From: Azospirillum sp. RU38E | GTDB taxonomy: Bacteria; Pseudomonadota; Alphaproteobacteria; Azospirillales; Azospirillaceae | Direction: 5' to 3' | NCBI RefSeq assembly: GCF_900188385.1 | Contig: NZ_FZOI01000001.1 | Location: 682,001-746,000, forward strand | Length of the DNA: 64,000 bases | Part shown: piece by piece, positions 19,753 to 28,763 of the stretch | How positions within the stretch are numbered: the first letter of the stretch is position 1 | Layout: every line of letters starts with the position of its first letter | Notes under the pieces: generated by a model | Databases searched by the model: none | What the model was told of the DNA's origin: nothing | The model's input: only the letters and a program-made list of their open reading frames with translations | Position numbers and translations under genes: made by a program

Positions 19753-19772
19753 TGTCAAAGTGACGTTTGACA
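19753..19772. promoter_or_regulatory. Inverted repeat TGTCAAA-N6-TTTGACA
   Basis: Perfect 7-bp arms 160 bp ahead of the nitroreductase start. Could be a regulator site for that gene, or a relic belonging to the decayed fragment. Confidence 0.3.
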
Positions 19773-19932
19773 CAGACGTCAGCGATGTTTCGTTAGATTG
19801 TCACTCCCGCGCAGGATGATAGCTGGTTGCCGCCTCTTGCCTTCGCGGTGGGGGCACGCTGGGTTGATCATCCCTGTTTTCGATGGCTTTTCCGGGCATC
19901 TGGCCCGCAAGCTGATTTAAAGAGGTTATCCC

Positions 19933-20565
19933 GTGCTGATTGAAAAGCTGAACTGGCGCTATGCCACCAAGAAGATGGACCCGGCCAAGGCTGTGCCGCA
20001 GGACAAGCTGGACCGAATTCTGGAGGCGATCCGCCTCACCCCCACCTCCAGCGGGCTGCAGCAGTTCGAAGTGCTGGTGGTGACCAACAAGGAAATCCGG
20101 GAGAAGATCAAGGCGATCGCCTGGAACCAGGGTCAGGTCACCGATGGTTCCCACCTGCTGGTCTTTGCCGCCTGGGATAATTACACCGCAGATCGCATCA
20201 ACGGCATGTTCGATCTGGTGAACCAGGAACGTGGTTTCACCAATGAAGGCTGGGAAAATTACCGCCAGATGCTGCTGAATAACTATCCGCAGCGCGATCC
20301 GGAGGTGAATTTCCAACATGCCGCGCGTCAGGCCTATATTGCGTTGGGTCTGGCCATGACGGCCGCCGCCTTTGAAGGGGTGGACTGCACCCCGATGGAA
20401 GGGTTCGATCCGGCGGCTCTGGATGAAATTCTGGGCCTGCGGGCGCTGGGGCTGCGCTCGGCCGTGATCCTGCCGCTCGGCTATCGTGATCCGGCCGGCG
20501 ACTGGCTGGTGAATCTGAAGAAGGTACGCCGCGCGGCCGCCCAGGTCTTCCGCTTCGTCGATTAA
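19933..20565 (+). CDS. NAD(P)H-dependent nitroreductase family oxidoreductase
   Basis: 210-aa FMN-dependent flavoprotein of the NfsB/dihydropteridine-reductase type. It has MLIEKLNWRYATKKMDPAK at the N-terminus, RLTPTSSGLQQFEVLVVT as FMN-binding loop, and AIALGL-like and LGLRSAVILPLGYRD C-terminal motifs. The start is GTG 19933 behind AGAGG. Likely reduces quinones or nitro compounds with NAD(P)H. A strong terminator follows. Confidence 0.88.
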   Translation: MLIEKLNWRYATKKMDPAKAVPQDKLDRILEAIRLTPTSSGLQQFEVLVVTNKEIREKIKAIAWNQGQVTDGSHLLVFAAWDNYTADRINGMFDLVNQERGFTNEGWENYRQMLLNNYPQRDPEVNFQHAARQAYIALGLAMTAAAFEGVDCTPMEGFDPAALDEILGLRALGLRSAVILPLGYRDPAGDWLVNLKKVRRAAAQVFRFVD

Positions 20566-20586
20566 TCCTTGTCGCGTGCGGGTCAG

Positions 20587-20629
20587 GGGCCGGGTTCCTT
20601 CCTTTAAGGGAAGGGGCCCGGCCCTTTTT
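20587..20629. terminator. Terminator between convergent nitroreductase and HxlR genes
   Basis: GGGCCGGG (20587-20594) pairs with CCCGGCCC (20617-20624), with an inner CCTTCC/GGGAAGG stem and TTTTT on the plus strand. Confidence 0.75.
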
Positions 20630-21075
20630 CATGCCGGCAAGGCGGCCTCCCTGACATCGAAATCCCGGCGGGCCTGGCGGATGGCGTCATGATGTTGCTC
20701 CGCCCATCCGACCAGCGCCCCCAACGGGGCCAGGATGCCCTGCCCCAGGGGGGACAGGCGATATTCCACCGCCGGCGGCTTGGTGGGAAATACCTGTCGG
20801 ATCAGCAGTCCGTCGCGTTCCAGATTGCGCAGCGACTGGGTCAACATGCGCTTGGAAATATCCGGCACGCAGCGATGCAACTGGCTGAAGCGCTGCGGCC
20901 CGTCGGCCAGGGTCAGCAGGATCAGGCTGCTCCATTTATCGCCGATCTGGTCCAGCACATCGCGCACCGGGCAATTGGCCAGGGAAAAGCCCAGCCGCTC
21001 CCAGCGCGCAAGGGCGCTCTCCGCTGTGGCGGGCCCCTGCTGCTGGGCAAGGTTCCCTTTTGGTAACCTGGGCAT
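20629..21075 (-). CDS. HxlR-family transcriptional regulator (QorR/YtfH-like)
   Basis: 148-aa winged-helix regulator. [20 protein letters not shown] is the HxlR signature with a conserved Cys that acts as redox sensor in YodB/QorR relatives. It is followed by [21 protein letters not shown] and [10 protein letters not shown]. Start ATG 21075 has SD AAGGAGG. It is divergent from a qorB homologue, exactly as ytfH/ytfG in other proteobacteria, so it very likely represses that gene until quinone or diamide stress. Confidence 0.9.
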   Translation of the reverse strand: MPRLPKGNLAQQQGPATAESALARWERLGFSLANCPVRDVLDQIGDKWSSLILLTLADGPQRFSQLHRCVPDISKRMLTQSLRNLERDGLLIRQVFPTKPPAVEYRLSPLGQGILAPLGALVGWAEQHHDAIRQARRDFDVREAALPA

Positions 21076-21104
21076 GGAAAACTGCCTCCTTCCGGGCTGC
21101 TTCA

Positions 21105-21143
21105 ATGGTCTCTATTATAGACCAATCCTTGAACCGAGACCAT
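21105..21143. promoter_or_regulatory. Probable HxlR operator in the qorR-qorB divergent region
   Basis: ATGGTCTC (21105-21112) and GAGACCAT (21136-21143) are perfect inverted 8-mers. An extra AGACC at 21119-21123 pairs with the first GGTCT. All lie between the two divergent start codons. Confidence 0.5.
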
Positions 21144-21158
21144 AGAGGCGGTTTCATC

Positions 21159-22028
21159 ATGAGCAATGCGCGTATTCTTGTTACTGGTGCCACCGGCCAG
21201 CTGGGCCGGCTGGTTGTGCAGTCGCTGCGGACCCTGGTGGGCGCCGACCGCATCATTGTCGCTGTGCGCGACCCGGCCAAGGCGGCCGATCTGGCCGCCG
21301 TCGGTGTGGAGGTGCGGGCCGCGGACTATAATCAGCCGGCCCAGCTGGCAACGGCCTTTGCCGGGGTTGACCGGGTGCTGCTGATCTCCTCTTCCGAGGT
21401 GGGGTCACGGGTGCCACAGCATCGCCATGTCATTGATGCGGCCGTGAAAGCCGGCGTGAAGCTGCTGGCCTATACCAGCCTGCTGCAGGGGGATGCCTCG
21501 CCTTTGCCGCTGAAGGCGGAACATGTGGCGACGGAGGCTTATCTGCAGGCCGCCGGCCTGCCCTTCGTGCTGCTGCGCAATGGCTGGTATACGGAGAATT
21601 ATAACGGCTTCATCCCCTCCGCCCTGGAGCATGGCGCCCTGTTTGGTGCTGCGGGGGAGGGCCGGATTGCCGCCGCTGCACGCGCCGATTATGCCGAGGC
21701 GGCGGCCCGGGTGATCGCCGAAGGAGAGGCCCATGCCGGCAAGATTTACGAGCTGGCCGGTGACCAGCCTTTCACCCTGGCCGATTGGGCTGCCACCCTG
21801 GCCCAGGCTGCTGGCAAGCCTGTTGCTTACCAAAACCTGCCGGAAGCGGAATTTCGCGGTCTGCTGGTGAAGGTGGGACTGCCGGAACCGGTGGCCGACC
21901 TGCTGGCCAGTTCTGACGCCGGTGCGGCACAAGGCGGGCTGTTCGATGACAGCCACACGTTGAGCCGCCTGATCGGCCGCCCCACCACGTCCCTGGTCAC
22001 TGTGCTGACGGCGGCGCTTGCGCGTTGA
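21159..22028 (+). CDS. NAD(P)H:quinone oxidoreductase QorB-like (NmrA/SDR fold)
   Basis: 289-aa atypical short-chain dehydrogenase. It has the Rossmann motif ILVTGATGQLGRLVVQSL, then LLISSSEVGSRVPQHRHVIDA, LLAYTSLLQGD, LLRNGWYTENY and ARADYAEAAARVI, all strikingly like E. coli YtfG (QOR2). Start ATG 21159 fits the family N-terminus. Expected to reduce quinones with NADPH. Paired with the HxlR regulator above. Confidence 0.93.
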   Translation: MSNARILVTGATGQLGRLVVQSLRTLVGADRIIVAVRDPAKAADLAAVGVEVRAADYNQPAQLATAFAGVDRVLLISSSEVGSRVPQHRHVIDAAVKAGVKLLAYTSLLQGDASPLPLKAEHVATEAYLQAAGLPFVLLRNGWYTENYNGFIPSALEHGALFGAAGEGRIAAAARADYAEAAARVIAEGEAHAGKIYELAGDQPFTLADWAATLAQAAGKPVAYQNLPEAEFRGLLVKVGLPEPVADLLASSDAGAAQGGLFDDSHTLSRLIGRPTTSLVTVLTAALAR

Positions 22029-22029
22029 G

Positions 22030-22449
22030 TTACAGCAAGGCGAGCGTGCTGTTGTCATGCTCGCCGCCGCACCAACGGTCCAATGCCTGCTTAAACAGGG
22101 GTATGCCGTCGCCGCCCGCCCGTTCAAACAGGGTCATGCAGGATCGGAATTTCAGATCGTCAGGGGTACCGAACAGTTGGTGCAGGCTGTCGGCGGGGGC
22201 GCCCATCACAGCGGTCGTACAGGCGTACAGGCGTGCGCCCAATACCGGATGGCGCAGGTAGGCCTGCGCCTCAGCCAGATCGGCCAAGCCAAAGAACTGC
22301 GCGGTGGGGGAACGACCCAGGCCGCGCAGTTGTGGGAAAATGAACCACATCCAGTGGCTTTGTTTGGCGCCCGCCCGTATTTCAGCCAGCGCCCGATCGA
22401 TCACCGGTTCCTGTGCATCCAGGAAACGCTGGGCATCGAAACTGCTCAT
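22030..22449 (-). CDS. DUF1810 family protein
   Basis: 139-aa cytoplasmic protein. RFLDAQEPVIDRALAEIRAG, KQSHWMWFIFPQLRGLG and AQAYLRHPVLGARLYAC are hallmarks of DUF1810, whose role is unknown. Its stop lies 1 bp from the convergent qorB stop. Normal length; no signal peptide or membrane segment. Confidence 0.9.
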   Translation of the reverse strand: MSSFDAQRFLDAQEPVIDRALAEIRAGAKQSHWMWFIFPQLRGLGRSPTAQFFGLADLAEAQAYLRHPVLGARLYACTTAVMGAPADSLHQLFGTPDDLKFRSCMTLFERAGGDGIPLFKQALDRWCGGEHDNSTLALL

Positions 22450-22568
22450 CCCCTCTGCCTCCGCTTATCAAGGCGCCCCCCCCCGGTTGACAGCAGGGGC
22501 CAACCTGTGAAGACCTGGGCATGAAACGCCCGCTTTTACAGGGGCTGCAACAAGGAGCCTGTCAGGAT

Positions 22569-22922
22569 ATGAGCCGCCGCGTCACCCTTTATGGCATCAA
22601 GAATTGCGACACGATGAAGAAGGCCCGCACCTGGCTGGACAATGCCGGGGTTGCGTATGTGTTCCATGATTACAAGGCGTCAGGCATTGATCGCGCTATC
22701 CTGGAAGGCTGGGTGGCCTCCCTGGGCTGGGAGATTCTGTTGAATCGCGCTGGCACCACTTTTCGCAAGCTGCCAGAAGCAGCCCGCGAAGGGCTGGATC
22801 AGGAAAAGGCTGTGGCCCTGATGCTGGACCAGCCCTCCATGATCAAGCGGCCGGTGCTGGATATTGACGGCAAGCTGCTGGTTGGTTTCAAGCCGGAGAG
22901 CTATCAGGCGGCGCTGGGCTGA
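22569..22922 (+). CDS. ArsC/Spx-family thioredoxin-fold protein (YffB-like)
   Basis: 117-aa protein. The N-terminal TLYGIKNCDTMKKARTWLD carries the single redox Cys of the YffB branch. The C-terminal IKRPVLDIDGKLLVGFKPESY has the conserved cis-Pro/Arg region. Related to arsenate reductases but usually glutathione-binding and of unknown substrate. Start ATG 22569 preceded by AAGGAG. Confidence 0.88.
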   Translation: MSRRVTLYGIKNCDTMKKARTWLDNAGVAYVFHDYKASGIDRAILEGWVASLGWEILLNRAGTTFRKLPEAAREGLDQEKAVALMLDQPSMIKRPVLDIDGKLLVGFKPESYQAALG

Positions 22923-23147
22923 AATTGGCAGGTGATGGCAGGGCAAGCGGGCCTGCCATCACCGCGTTCCCCCAACCGATATCGTCGTCTGAAAGGAAAC
23001 ATCGCTGGGCTGTAGGCCGGCTCTCTCGGTTCGATATGCGCGAGGCGCATGGAATGCCCTGCTCTTCATGCGAACGAAGTGAGAACAAAGCGCTTGCCGT
23101 TCTTTGTTCGTTCTGACACTGTTCAGCCAGAACAGATGGAGGACAAG

Positions 23148-23240
23148 ATGAAGCGTCTCGCCTATCTCCGTGATGTTGTCGCCCTGACGGGCTTTTTCGG
23201 CACGATGTATGCGTGGTTTGTCGTCGGCGCGCTTATTTAA
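23148..23240 (+). CDS. 30-residue membrane microprotein
   Basis: ATG at 23148 has a strong SD (TGGAGG, 5-nt spacing). The product begins MKRLAYLRDVVALTGFFGTM and ends YAWFVVGALI: a short basic N-terminus followed by one hydrophobic helix. An alternative start at 23136 adds MEDK. Intergenic DNA on both sides. Family unknown; it resembles single-span regulatory microproteins of membrane complexes. Confidence 0.55.
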   Translation: MKRLAYLRDVVALTGFFGTMYAWFVVGALI

Positions 23241-23281
23241 GGTGCCGGACAGGCTGTGGTTTTGACGGAACGCAGGTCGTT

Positions 23282-23941
23282 CTAACTGGCGTCGATATGG
23301 GCGCGAACCGCAGCAAAGACGGTTTGGAACATTTCCGTCGTCAGCCGACCAGTATTGGTATTGTATCGGGAACAGTGATAGCTGTCGAACAGCGTCACGC
23401 CGGGCCGCAGCATATGCGTTGCCCCATGTCCAAAGCGGAAATGTGACGGGCGCAGACCAAAGGCGGTCAGCGTGCTGTTATGGGAAACTGTGCCCAGGGC
23501 GACCACGGCACGCAGCCGGGGCATGGCAGAAATTTCACCGACCAGGAACGGGCGGCAACTGGCGATTTCTGCCGGGGTGGGCTTGTTTTCCGGCGGAACG
23601 CAGCGTGCGGCGTTCGTCAGGCGGCAATCCAGCAGTTCCAATCCGTCATCCAGGCGGCGGTCATACTGACCACGGGCAAAGCCGTAACGGATCAGCGTGT
23701 CATAGAGCAGATCGCCGGCATAATCGCCGGTGAAGGGCCGGCCTGTCTGGTTGGCCCCGTGCAACCCCGGCGCCAGCCCCACAATCAGCAAACGTCCATC
23801 CAGCGTCCCGAAGGAGGGGACGGGGGCATTGTGGTAGCTGGGGAAGGTGGCCCGATTCGTCTGGCGGAATTCCGCCAGACGTGGGCAAAGACCGCAATCC
23901 CGGCCAGGGGCCGGGACACGGGAAGCAGCGGTGCTGACCAT
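23282..23941 (-). CDS. Uracil-DNA glycosylase family 5 (UDGb)
   Basis: 219-aa base-excision enzyme. The four-Cys iron-sulfur set begins with CGLCPRLAEFR. Motif A is GLAPGLHGANQTGRPFTGDYAG. LTNAARCVPPENKPTPAEI follows, and motif B-like SYHCSRYNTNTGRLT closes it. UDGb enzymes remove uracil and hypoxanthine from DNA. It starts 11 nt after the stop of the NYN gene upstream on the same strand, so the two likely share a transcript. Confidence 0.92.
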   Translation of the reverse strand: MVSTAASRVPAPGRDCGLCPRLAEFRQTNRATFPSYHNAPVPSFGTLDGRLLIVGLAPGLHGANQTGRPFTGDYAGDLLYDTLIRYGFARGQYDRRLDDGLELLDCRLTNAARCVPPENKPTPAEIASCRPFLVGEISAMPRLRAVVALGTVSHNSTLTAFGLRPSHFRFGHGATHMLRPGVTLFDSYHCSRYNTNTGRLTTEMFQTVFAAVRAHIDAS

Positions 23942-23952
23942 ATGTAAAACGC

Positions 23953-24585
23953 TCAGTCCAGCGGATCGGGATGCTGATCGGGCTGCACCGAATGATCATC
24001 ATGCGGGGCATGTTCCGCCGAGAGCGGAGCCTGCTGATAACGCGGCCCATGGCTGCGTTGGATGGAGGCGGAAAGATCCTGCAATTCCAGGAAATTATCC
24101 GCTTGCCGGCGCAGTTCGTCCGCCACCATCGGCGGCGTGGAGCGCACGGTGCTGATCACGGTGACGCGCACACCCTTGCGCTGCACCGCTTCCACCAGCC
24201 GACGGAAATCCCCGTCGCCGGAGAAGAGCAGGATATGGTCGACATGCTCGGCCATCTCCATGACATCGATCGCCAGTTCGATGTCCATATTGCCTTTGAT
24301 CTTGCGGCGGCCAGACGCGTCGGTGAATTCCTTGGTCGGCTTGGTGACCATGGTGTAGCCATTATAATCCAGCCAATCGACCAGCGGCCGGATCGGCGAA
24401 TATTCCTGGTCTTCGACCAAGGCCGTGTAATAGAAGGCGCGGATCAAGCGCCCTTCGGCGGCAAACAGTTCCAGCAAACGCTTGTAATCAATGTCAAAGC
24501 CCAGGGACCGGGCAGCGGCGTAAAGGTTGGCGCCGTCGATGAACATCGCCAGCCGTTCCTGTTGGTAGAAAATCTTTCGTGCCAT
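23953..24585 (-). CDS. NYN-domain (LabA/DUF88) putative ribonuclease
   Basis: 210-aa protein with a PIN-like NYN nuclease fold. Acidic residues sit in FIDGANLYAA, KGNMDIELAIDVMEMA and LLFSGDGDFRRLVEAVQ, with VTVISTVRSTPPMVADELRR completing the LabA-type core. The C-terminal 35 residues are low-complexity His/Asp/Gln. Likely an RNA-processing enzyme; substrate unknown. Ahead of the UDGb gene in the same direction. Confidence 0.88.
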   Translation of the reverse strand: MARKIFYQQERLAMFIDGANLYAAARSLGFDIDYKRLLELFAAEGRLIRAFYYTALVEDQEYSPIRPLVDWLDYNGYTMVTKPTKEFTDASGRRKIKGNMDIELAIDVMEMAEHVDHILLFSGDGDFRRLVEAVQRKGVRVTVISTVRSTPPMVADELRRQADNFLELQDLSASIQRSHGPRYQQAPLSAEHAPHDDHSVQPDQHPDPLD

Positions 24586-24869
24586 TTCTTCCTCGGCAAA
24601 TTGATCGTGAACAAAACACAGGCGGAATATTGTGTTCCCACCAGAAGGGATGGGGCCTTGAAATCCGCATCAGCCATGTGGGAGCGACAGGCCCCGAAAG
24701 CCAGACCTCTCCCCCATTTTTGCGGCATAACGGGCAGGGCTGCCCAGAATGCGCGTTCCCTGTATGGCAGTTTCTGGCACCCTATGCCATCACCACGTTG
24801 TCAGCAAGCGCCGTTATGTAAATGTCGGCAGATGCCGGCGCGATATTACAAAGACCATGGAATTGCCAC

Positions 24870-25361
24870 GTGATTTTCATTGGTATCGGTTCCAATCTCA
24901 GTTCCGGTTCGGGTGCGCCCGCGCAAACCTGCCGTCAGGCGCTGGATCGGCTGCAAGAACAGGGGGTGCGGATTCTCGCCCTCTCCCGCTTTTATGAATC
25001 CGCCCCGGTGCCGGTTTCGGATCAGCCCTGGTTTGTCAATGCAGTAGCGGCATTGGACACCGATCTGGCCGCCGGCGAGTTGCTGGCCTTGATGCATCAG
25101 GTGGAGGCGGCGTTCGGGCGGCAACGGCGCGTGGTCAATGAGGCGCGGACGCTGGATATGGATTTGATTGACTACAATGGTGTGTGTCAGGTGGGTCCGC
25201 CGATATTGCCCCACCCGCGTGCAGCAGAACGGGCCTTCGTTCTGCTGCCGCTGCGGGAGCTGGCGCCCGATTGGCGTGATCCCGTCAGCGGTCGGTCGAT
25301 TGATGATCTGATCGCCCATCTGCCGCCGGGGCAATTGATTCGTCCCCTGGTCGGGGAGTGA
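24870..25361 (+). CDS. folK: 2-amino-4-hydroxy-6-hydroxymethyldihydropteridine diphosphokinase
   Basis: Folate pathway enzyme that pyrophosphorylates 6-hydroxymethyl-dihydropterin with ATP. The 163-aa protein starts at GTG 24870 (VIFIGIGSNLSS). It has SRFYESAPVPVSDQPWFVNA, the R..NEARTLDMDLIDYN active-site block and ILPHPRAAERAFVLLPL. Longer ATG reading adds nothing conserved. Gene order folK-rpoZ-rsh is typical of alphaproteobacteria. Confidence 0.94.
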   Translation: MIFIGIGSNLSSGSGAPAQTCRQALDRLQEQGVRILALSRFYESAPVPVSDQPWFVNAVAALDTDLAAGELLALMHQVEAAFGRQRRVVNEARTLDMDLIDYNGVCQVGPPILPHPRAAERAFVLLPLRELAPDWRDPVSGRSIDDLIAHLPPGQLIRPLVGE

Positions 25362-25483
25362 TCCCGGCCCGCCAAATTGGGGGCGGGTGGCTGCCTTGTT
25401 CGCGCGGTGGGGGAGGGTGTCTTGCAATGCAGCGGACAGCCCTTTATAAATGAAAGCTTCCATGTGGCTGGAGTGTCGTTGGA

Positions 25484-25870
25484 ATGGCCCGCGTTACCGT
25501 TGAAGATTGCGTCGAAAGAATCCCGAATCGTTTTGAGCTGGTGATGATGGCCGCTCAGCGCGCCCGTGACATCGCGTCCGGCTCGCAGCTGACCATTGAC
25601 CGCGACAACGACAAGAATCCCGTTGTGGCCCTGCGTGAAATTGCCGATGAGACCGTTGTTCTGGAAAATCTCAAGAACAGCCTGATCAAGGGGCATCAGC
25701 GCGTTGCCGAGCAGGACGAGCCGGAAGAAGAAATCGTCGAGCTGATGGCCGGTGAGGCTGCCTGGGTTCAGGACGCCCCGCGTGCCGATGCTGGCGAAGA
25801 TGATGATCTGGGCGCCGATTTCAGCGAAGGTGAGATTAACGCCGCCGATCTGGCCGACGAGGACCTCTAA
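25484..25870 (+). CDS. rpoZ: RNA polymerase omega subunit
   Basis: Small subunit that chaperones beta-prime and, in many bacteria, forms part of a ppGpp site. [30 protein letters not shown] is the conserved core, followed by [14 protein letters not shown]. The 128-aa protein has a long acidic C-terminal tail, common in alphaproteobacteria. Directly upstream of the ppGpp synthetase gene rsh. Confidence 0.96.
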   Translation: MARVTVEDCVERIPNRFELVMMAAQRARDIASGSQLTIDRDNDKNPVVALREIADETVVLENLKNSLIKGHQRVAEQDEPEEEIVELMAGEAAWVQDAPRADAGEDDDLGADFSEGEINAADLADEDL

Positions 25871-25939
25871 GGGGCCGGACAACGCGAAAATGCAAGGTGC
25901 GTGCTGGCGCAGGGATCAAGGCTTGACGGGGGCGCCGCG

Positions 25940-28153
25940 ATGAACCGTCAGGCGAAAATTATCCGCCAGTACGAACTGGTTGAGCGCGTCGTGGGGTACG
26001 ACCCTAACGCGGATGAAGATGCGCTCAACCGCGCCTATGTCTTCGCGATGAAGGCGCATGGGTCGCAGACGCGCGCCAGCGGCGACCCCTATTACATGCA
26101 CCCGATCTGGGTGGCATGGCTGCTGACCGAACTGAAGCTGGACTATCGGAGTATCATTACCGCCCTGTTGCATGACACGGTGGAGGATACGCTGACGACG
26201 CTGGAGGAAATCCAGCGTCTGTTCGGGGCGGAGGTGGCGCGTCTGGTCGACGGCGTCACCAAACTGTCGCGCATTGAGCTGCAGAATATCGGTGAGCAGA
26301 GCGAGAGCACCAAGCAGGCGGAAAATTTCCGCAAGCTGGTGCTGGCCATGTCGGAAGATATCCGCGTTCTGCTGGTCAAGCTGGCCGACCGTCTCCACAA
26401 TATGGAGACGCTGCAATATCTGAAGCCGGAAAAGCGCCGCCGCATCGCCCGCGAGACGCTGGAAATCTATGTGCCCCTGGCGGAGCGCATCGGCATCCAG
26501 CGCTGGAAGGACGAGCTGGAAAATATCGCCTTCCGGGAGCTGAACACCGACGCCTACGAATCCATCAAGATCCGTTTGGATGAGATGGAAAAGGTGGGGG
26601 CGGGTCGCGTCGACCGCATCATTGACGAGTTGAAGAAGACGATCTGCTTCGGCAATGAATCGCCGATCCCCGAGGCGGAGATCAGCGGCCGGCGCAAATC
26701 GCCCTATTCGATCTGGCGCAAGATGCACGCCAAGAATGTGGCGTTCGAACAATTATCTGACGTCATGGCGTTCCGCGTTGTCGTCGATAATATTACCGAA
26801 TGCTATCAGGCATTGGGCATCATCCATGCCCGCTATCCGGTGGTGCCGGGGCGGTTCAAGGATTACATCTCCACGCCCAAGCCCAACGGCTATCAATCCA
26901 TCCACACCACGGTGATCGGGCCGGAAAAGCAGCGGATTGAGGTGCAGATCCGCACCCGTGACATGCATGCCGTGGCCGATATGGGCGTGGCCGCCCACTG
27001 GTCCTACAAGCAGGGAGCGGGGCCAGAGGCACCGCGCACGGAAGGCCGGCAATATCGCTGGCTGCGCGAGCTGCTGGATATTTTGGAACATGCCACCCGG
27101 CCGGAAGAGTTTCTGGAACATACCAAGCTGGAACTGTTCCAGGATCAGGTCTTCTGCTTCACGCCCAAGGGTGACCTGATCGCGCTGCCGCGCGGGGCGA
27201 CGCCGGTTGATTTCGCCTATGCCGTGCACAGCCAGGTGGGCGACACCTGCGTTGGGTCCAAGATCAATGGCCGGATGCAGCCGCTGCGCTCCCACCTGCA
27301 GAACGGCGATCAGGTGGAAATCCTCACCTCGAAAAATTCCTCGCCCTCGCCGGACTGGGAAAATTTCGTCATCACCGGCAAGGCGCGGGCCCGCATCCGC
27401 CGCTTTACCCGCACCCAGCAGCGGGGCGAGCATATCAAGCTCGGCCGCGGGTTGATGGAGCGGATTTTCAAGCAGGAAGGCTACGAATACTCGGAAAAAG
27501 CTTTCGATGCGGTGCTGAAAATCTATCAGCAGCCCTCGGTGGATGATCTGCTGGCGGCCATTGGCAGCGGGCAGACCGGGTCGCGCGATGTCTTCAATTC
27601 CATTTTCCCTGGCCACCGCACCGTTACGCCCGCCACCAGCGACGAGAAGGTGGCGGCCTCTGTGGCGGCGGCGGCCAGTAAGGCCAAGTCCCGCAAGACC
27701 GGCGCGCCGCTGGCCATCCGCGGGCTGATCCCCGGCATGGCTGTGCATTATGCCCGCTGCTGCCATCCCATCGTCGGCGACCGTATCGTCGGCATCGTCA
27801 CCACCGGCAAGGGGGTGACGATCCACACGATCGATTGTGAGACGCTGGAAAGCTTCCATGACAGCCCGGAACGCTGGATCGACGTTTCCTGGGATCCCAC
27901 GGCCGACAGCCCGGACGATCTGGTCGGCCGCTTGTCGGTGGTGGTGTCGAACGAAACCGGGGCGCTGGGCAACCTGTCAACGGTGATCGGCAAGAATGGT
28001 GGGAATATCACCAACCTGAAAATCACCAACCGCACCTCGGATTATTTTGAGATGTTGATCGATGTGGACGTGCATGACGTGAAGCATCTGACCAACATCA
28101 TGGCCGCCTTGCGCGCCACCCCCGTGATCCAGTCGGTGGAACGCGGGCGCTGA
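25940..28153 (+). CDS. rsh: Bifunctional (p)ppGpp synthetase/hydrolase (Rsh/SpoT-type)
   Basis: 737-aa alarmone enzyme. The HD hydrolase domain includes ALLHDTVEDT and KLADRLHNMETL. The synthetase domain includes RFKDYISTPKPNGYQSIHTT. A TGS domain (VFCFTPKGDLIALPRG) follows, and a C-terminal ACT domain (VVVSNETGALGNLSTVI). Both catalytic sets look intact, so it should make and degrade ppGpp. Start ATG 25940. Sits after rpoZ. Confidence 0.96.
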   Translation: MNRQAKIIRQYELVERVVGYDPNADEDALNRAYVFAMKAHGSQTRASGDPYYMHPIWVAWLLTELKLDYRSIITALLHDTVEDTLTTLEEIQRLFGAEVARLVDGVTKLSRIELQNIGEQSESTKQAENFRKLVLAMSEDIRVLLVKLADRLHNMETLQYLKPEKRRRIARETLEIYVPLAERIGIQRWKDELENIAFRELNTDAYESIKIRLDEMEKVGAGRVDRIIDELKKTICFGNESPIPEAEISGRRKSPYSIWRKMHAKNVAFEQLSDVMAFRVVVDNITECYQALGIIHARYPVVPGRFKDYISTPKPNGYQSIHTTVIGPEKQRIEVQIRTRDMHAVADMGVAAHWSYKQGAGPEAPRTEGRQYRWLRELLDILEHATRPEEFLEHTKLELFQDQVFCFTPKGDLIALPRGATPVDFAYAVHSQVGDTCVGSKINGRMQPLRSHLQNGDQVEILTSKNSSPSPDWENFVITGKARARIRRFTRTQQRGEHIKLGRGLMERIFKQEGYEYSEKAFDAVLKIYQQPSVDDLLAAIGSGQTGSRDVFNSIFPGHRTVTPATSDEKVAASVAAAASKAKSRKTGAPLAIRGLIPGMAVHYARCCHPIVGDRIVGIVTTGKGVTIHTIDCETLESFHDSPERWIDVSWDPTADSPDDLVGRLSVVVSNETGALGNLSTVIGKNGGNITNLKITNRTSDYFEMLIDVDVHDVKHLTNIMAALRATPVIQSVERGR

Positions 28154-28214
28154 AATCCGCTCCCCTGGTCAAGGGGGGCGGGGTTGGCAAGCCGGAAAGG
28201 GCTTTGGCACCATT

Positions 28215-28760
28215 ATGTTCATGCGCCGTCACCCCTTGAGCCGGGCACAACAGCTGCGCCGATTGCTCTGGCCGCGCATGGGGCTTCGCCGCCAGGGGCG
28301 CTATTACATCATCAAGGTGGCCCGCATCCAGGGCACGCCGCATTCCATTGCCCTGGGCATGGCGGCTGGCGTCTTCATGGGGCTGACCCCCTTTATCGGC
28401 CTGCATGTGCCCCTGTCCATGGGGCTGGCCTGGCTGTTGGGCGCCCGGATGATGGCGGGGGTGGTGGGTACGCTGATCGCCAATCCCTGGACCTATCCGG
28501 CCATCTGGTTTGCCAGTTACCGGCTCGGCTGCCTGCTGCTGGGCATGTCACCGGGGGAAGGGCAGGGGCCTGACCTGTCGCTGACCTTCCTGCTGGACCA
28601 TCCCTGGCAGCTGTTCATGCCGATGCTGGTCGGGGGCGGCCTGCTGGGGGCGGTGCTGGGGCCGCTCACCTATCTCGTTGCCAAGCCGCTCATCGCGCTC
28701 TATCAGCAACGCAGGGCGGAGCGCCGCCGGGCGGCGGCGCGCAAACGGCTGAAAGGATAA
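28215..28760 (+). CDS. DUF2062 membrane protein
   Basis: 181-aa inner-membrane protein. Conserved GTPHSIALGMAAGVFMGLTP and ANPWTYPAIWFASYRLG identify DUF2062. Three or four hydrophobic segments and a very basic C-terminus (QQRRAERRRAAARKRLKG). Function unknown. Fixed place between rsh and pdxJ in alphaproteobacteria; pdxJ starts 3 bp after its stop. Confidence 0.9.
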   Translation: MFMRRHPLSRAQQLRRLLWPRMGLRRQGRYYIIKVARIQGTPHSIALGMAAGVFMGLTPFIGLHVPLSMGLAWLLGARMMAGVVGTLIANPWTYPAIWFASYRLGCLLLGMSPGEGQGPDLSLTFLLDHPWQLFMPMLVGGGLLGAVLGPLTYLVAKPLIALYQQRRAERRRAAARKRLKG

Positions 28761-28763
28761 AAG

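Larger units (their letters stand above)
19312..19932. other. 620-bp intergenic stretch with hairpin and decayed gene
   Basis: Contains a GGCTGACGC/GCGTCAGCC hairpin (19319-19349) behind the YjdM gene, a decayed coding fragment (next entry), and an inverted repeat TGTCAAA-6-TTTGACA (19753-19772). It closes with the leader of the nitroreductase gene. No intact gene is convincing. Confidence 0.6.

Noticed and set aside
23010-23060. tRNA-like GGTTCGATAT motif
   Set aside because: No matching acceptor stem, no D or anticodon arm; not a tRNA.
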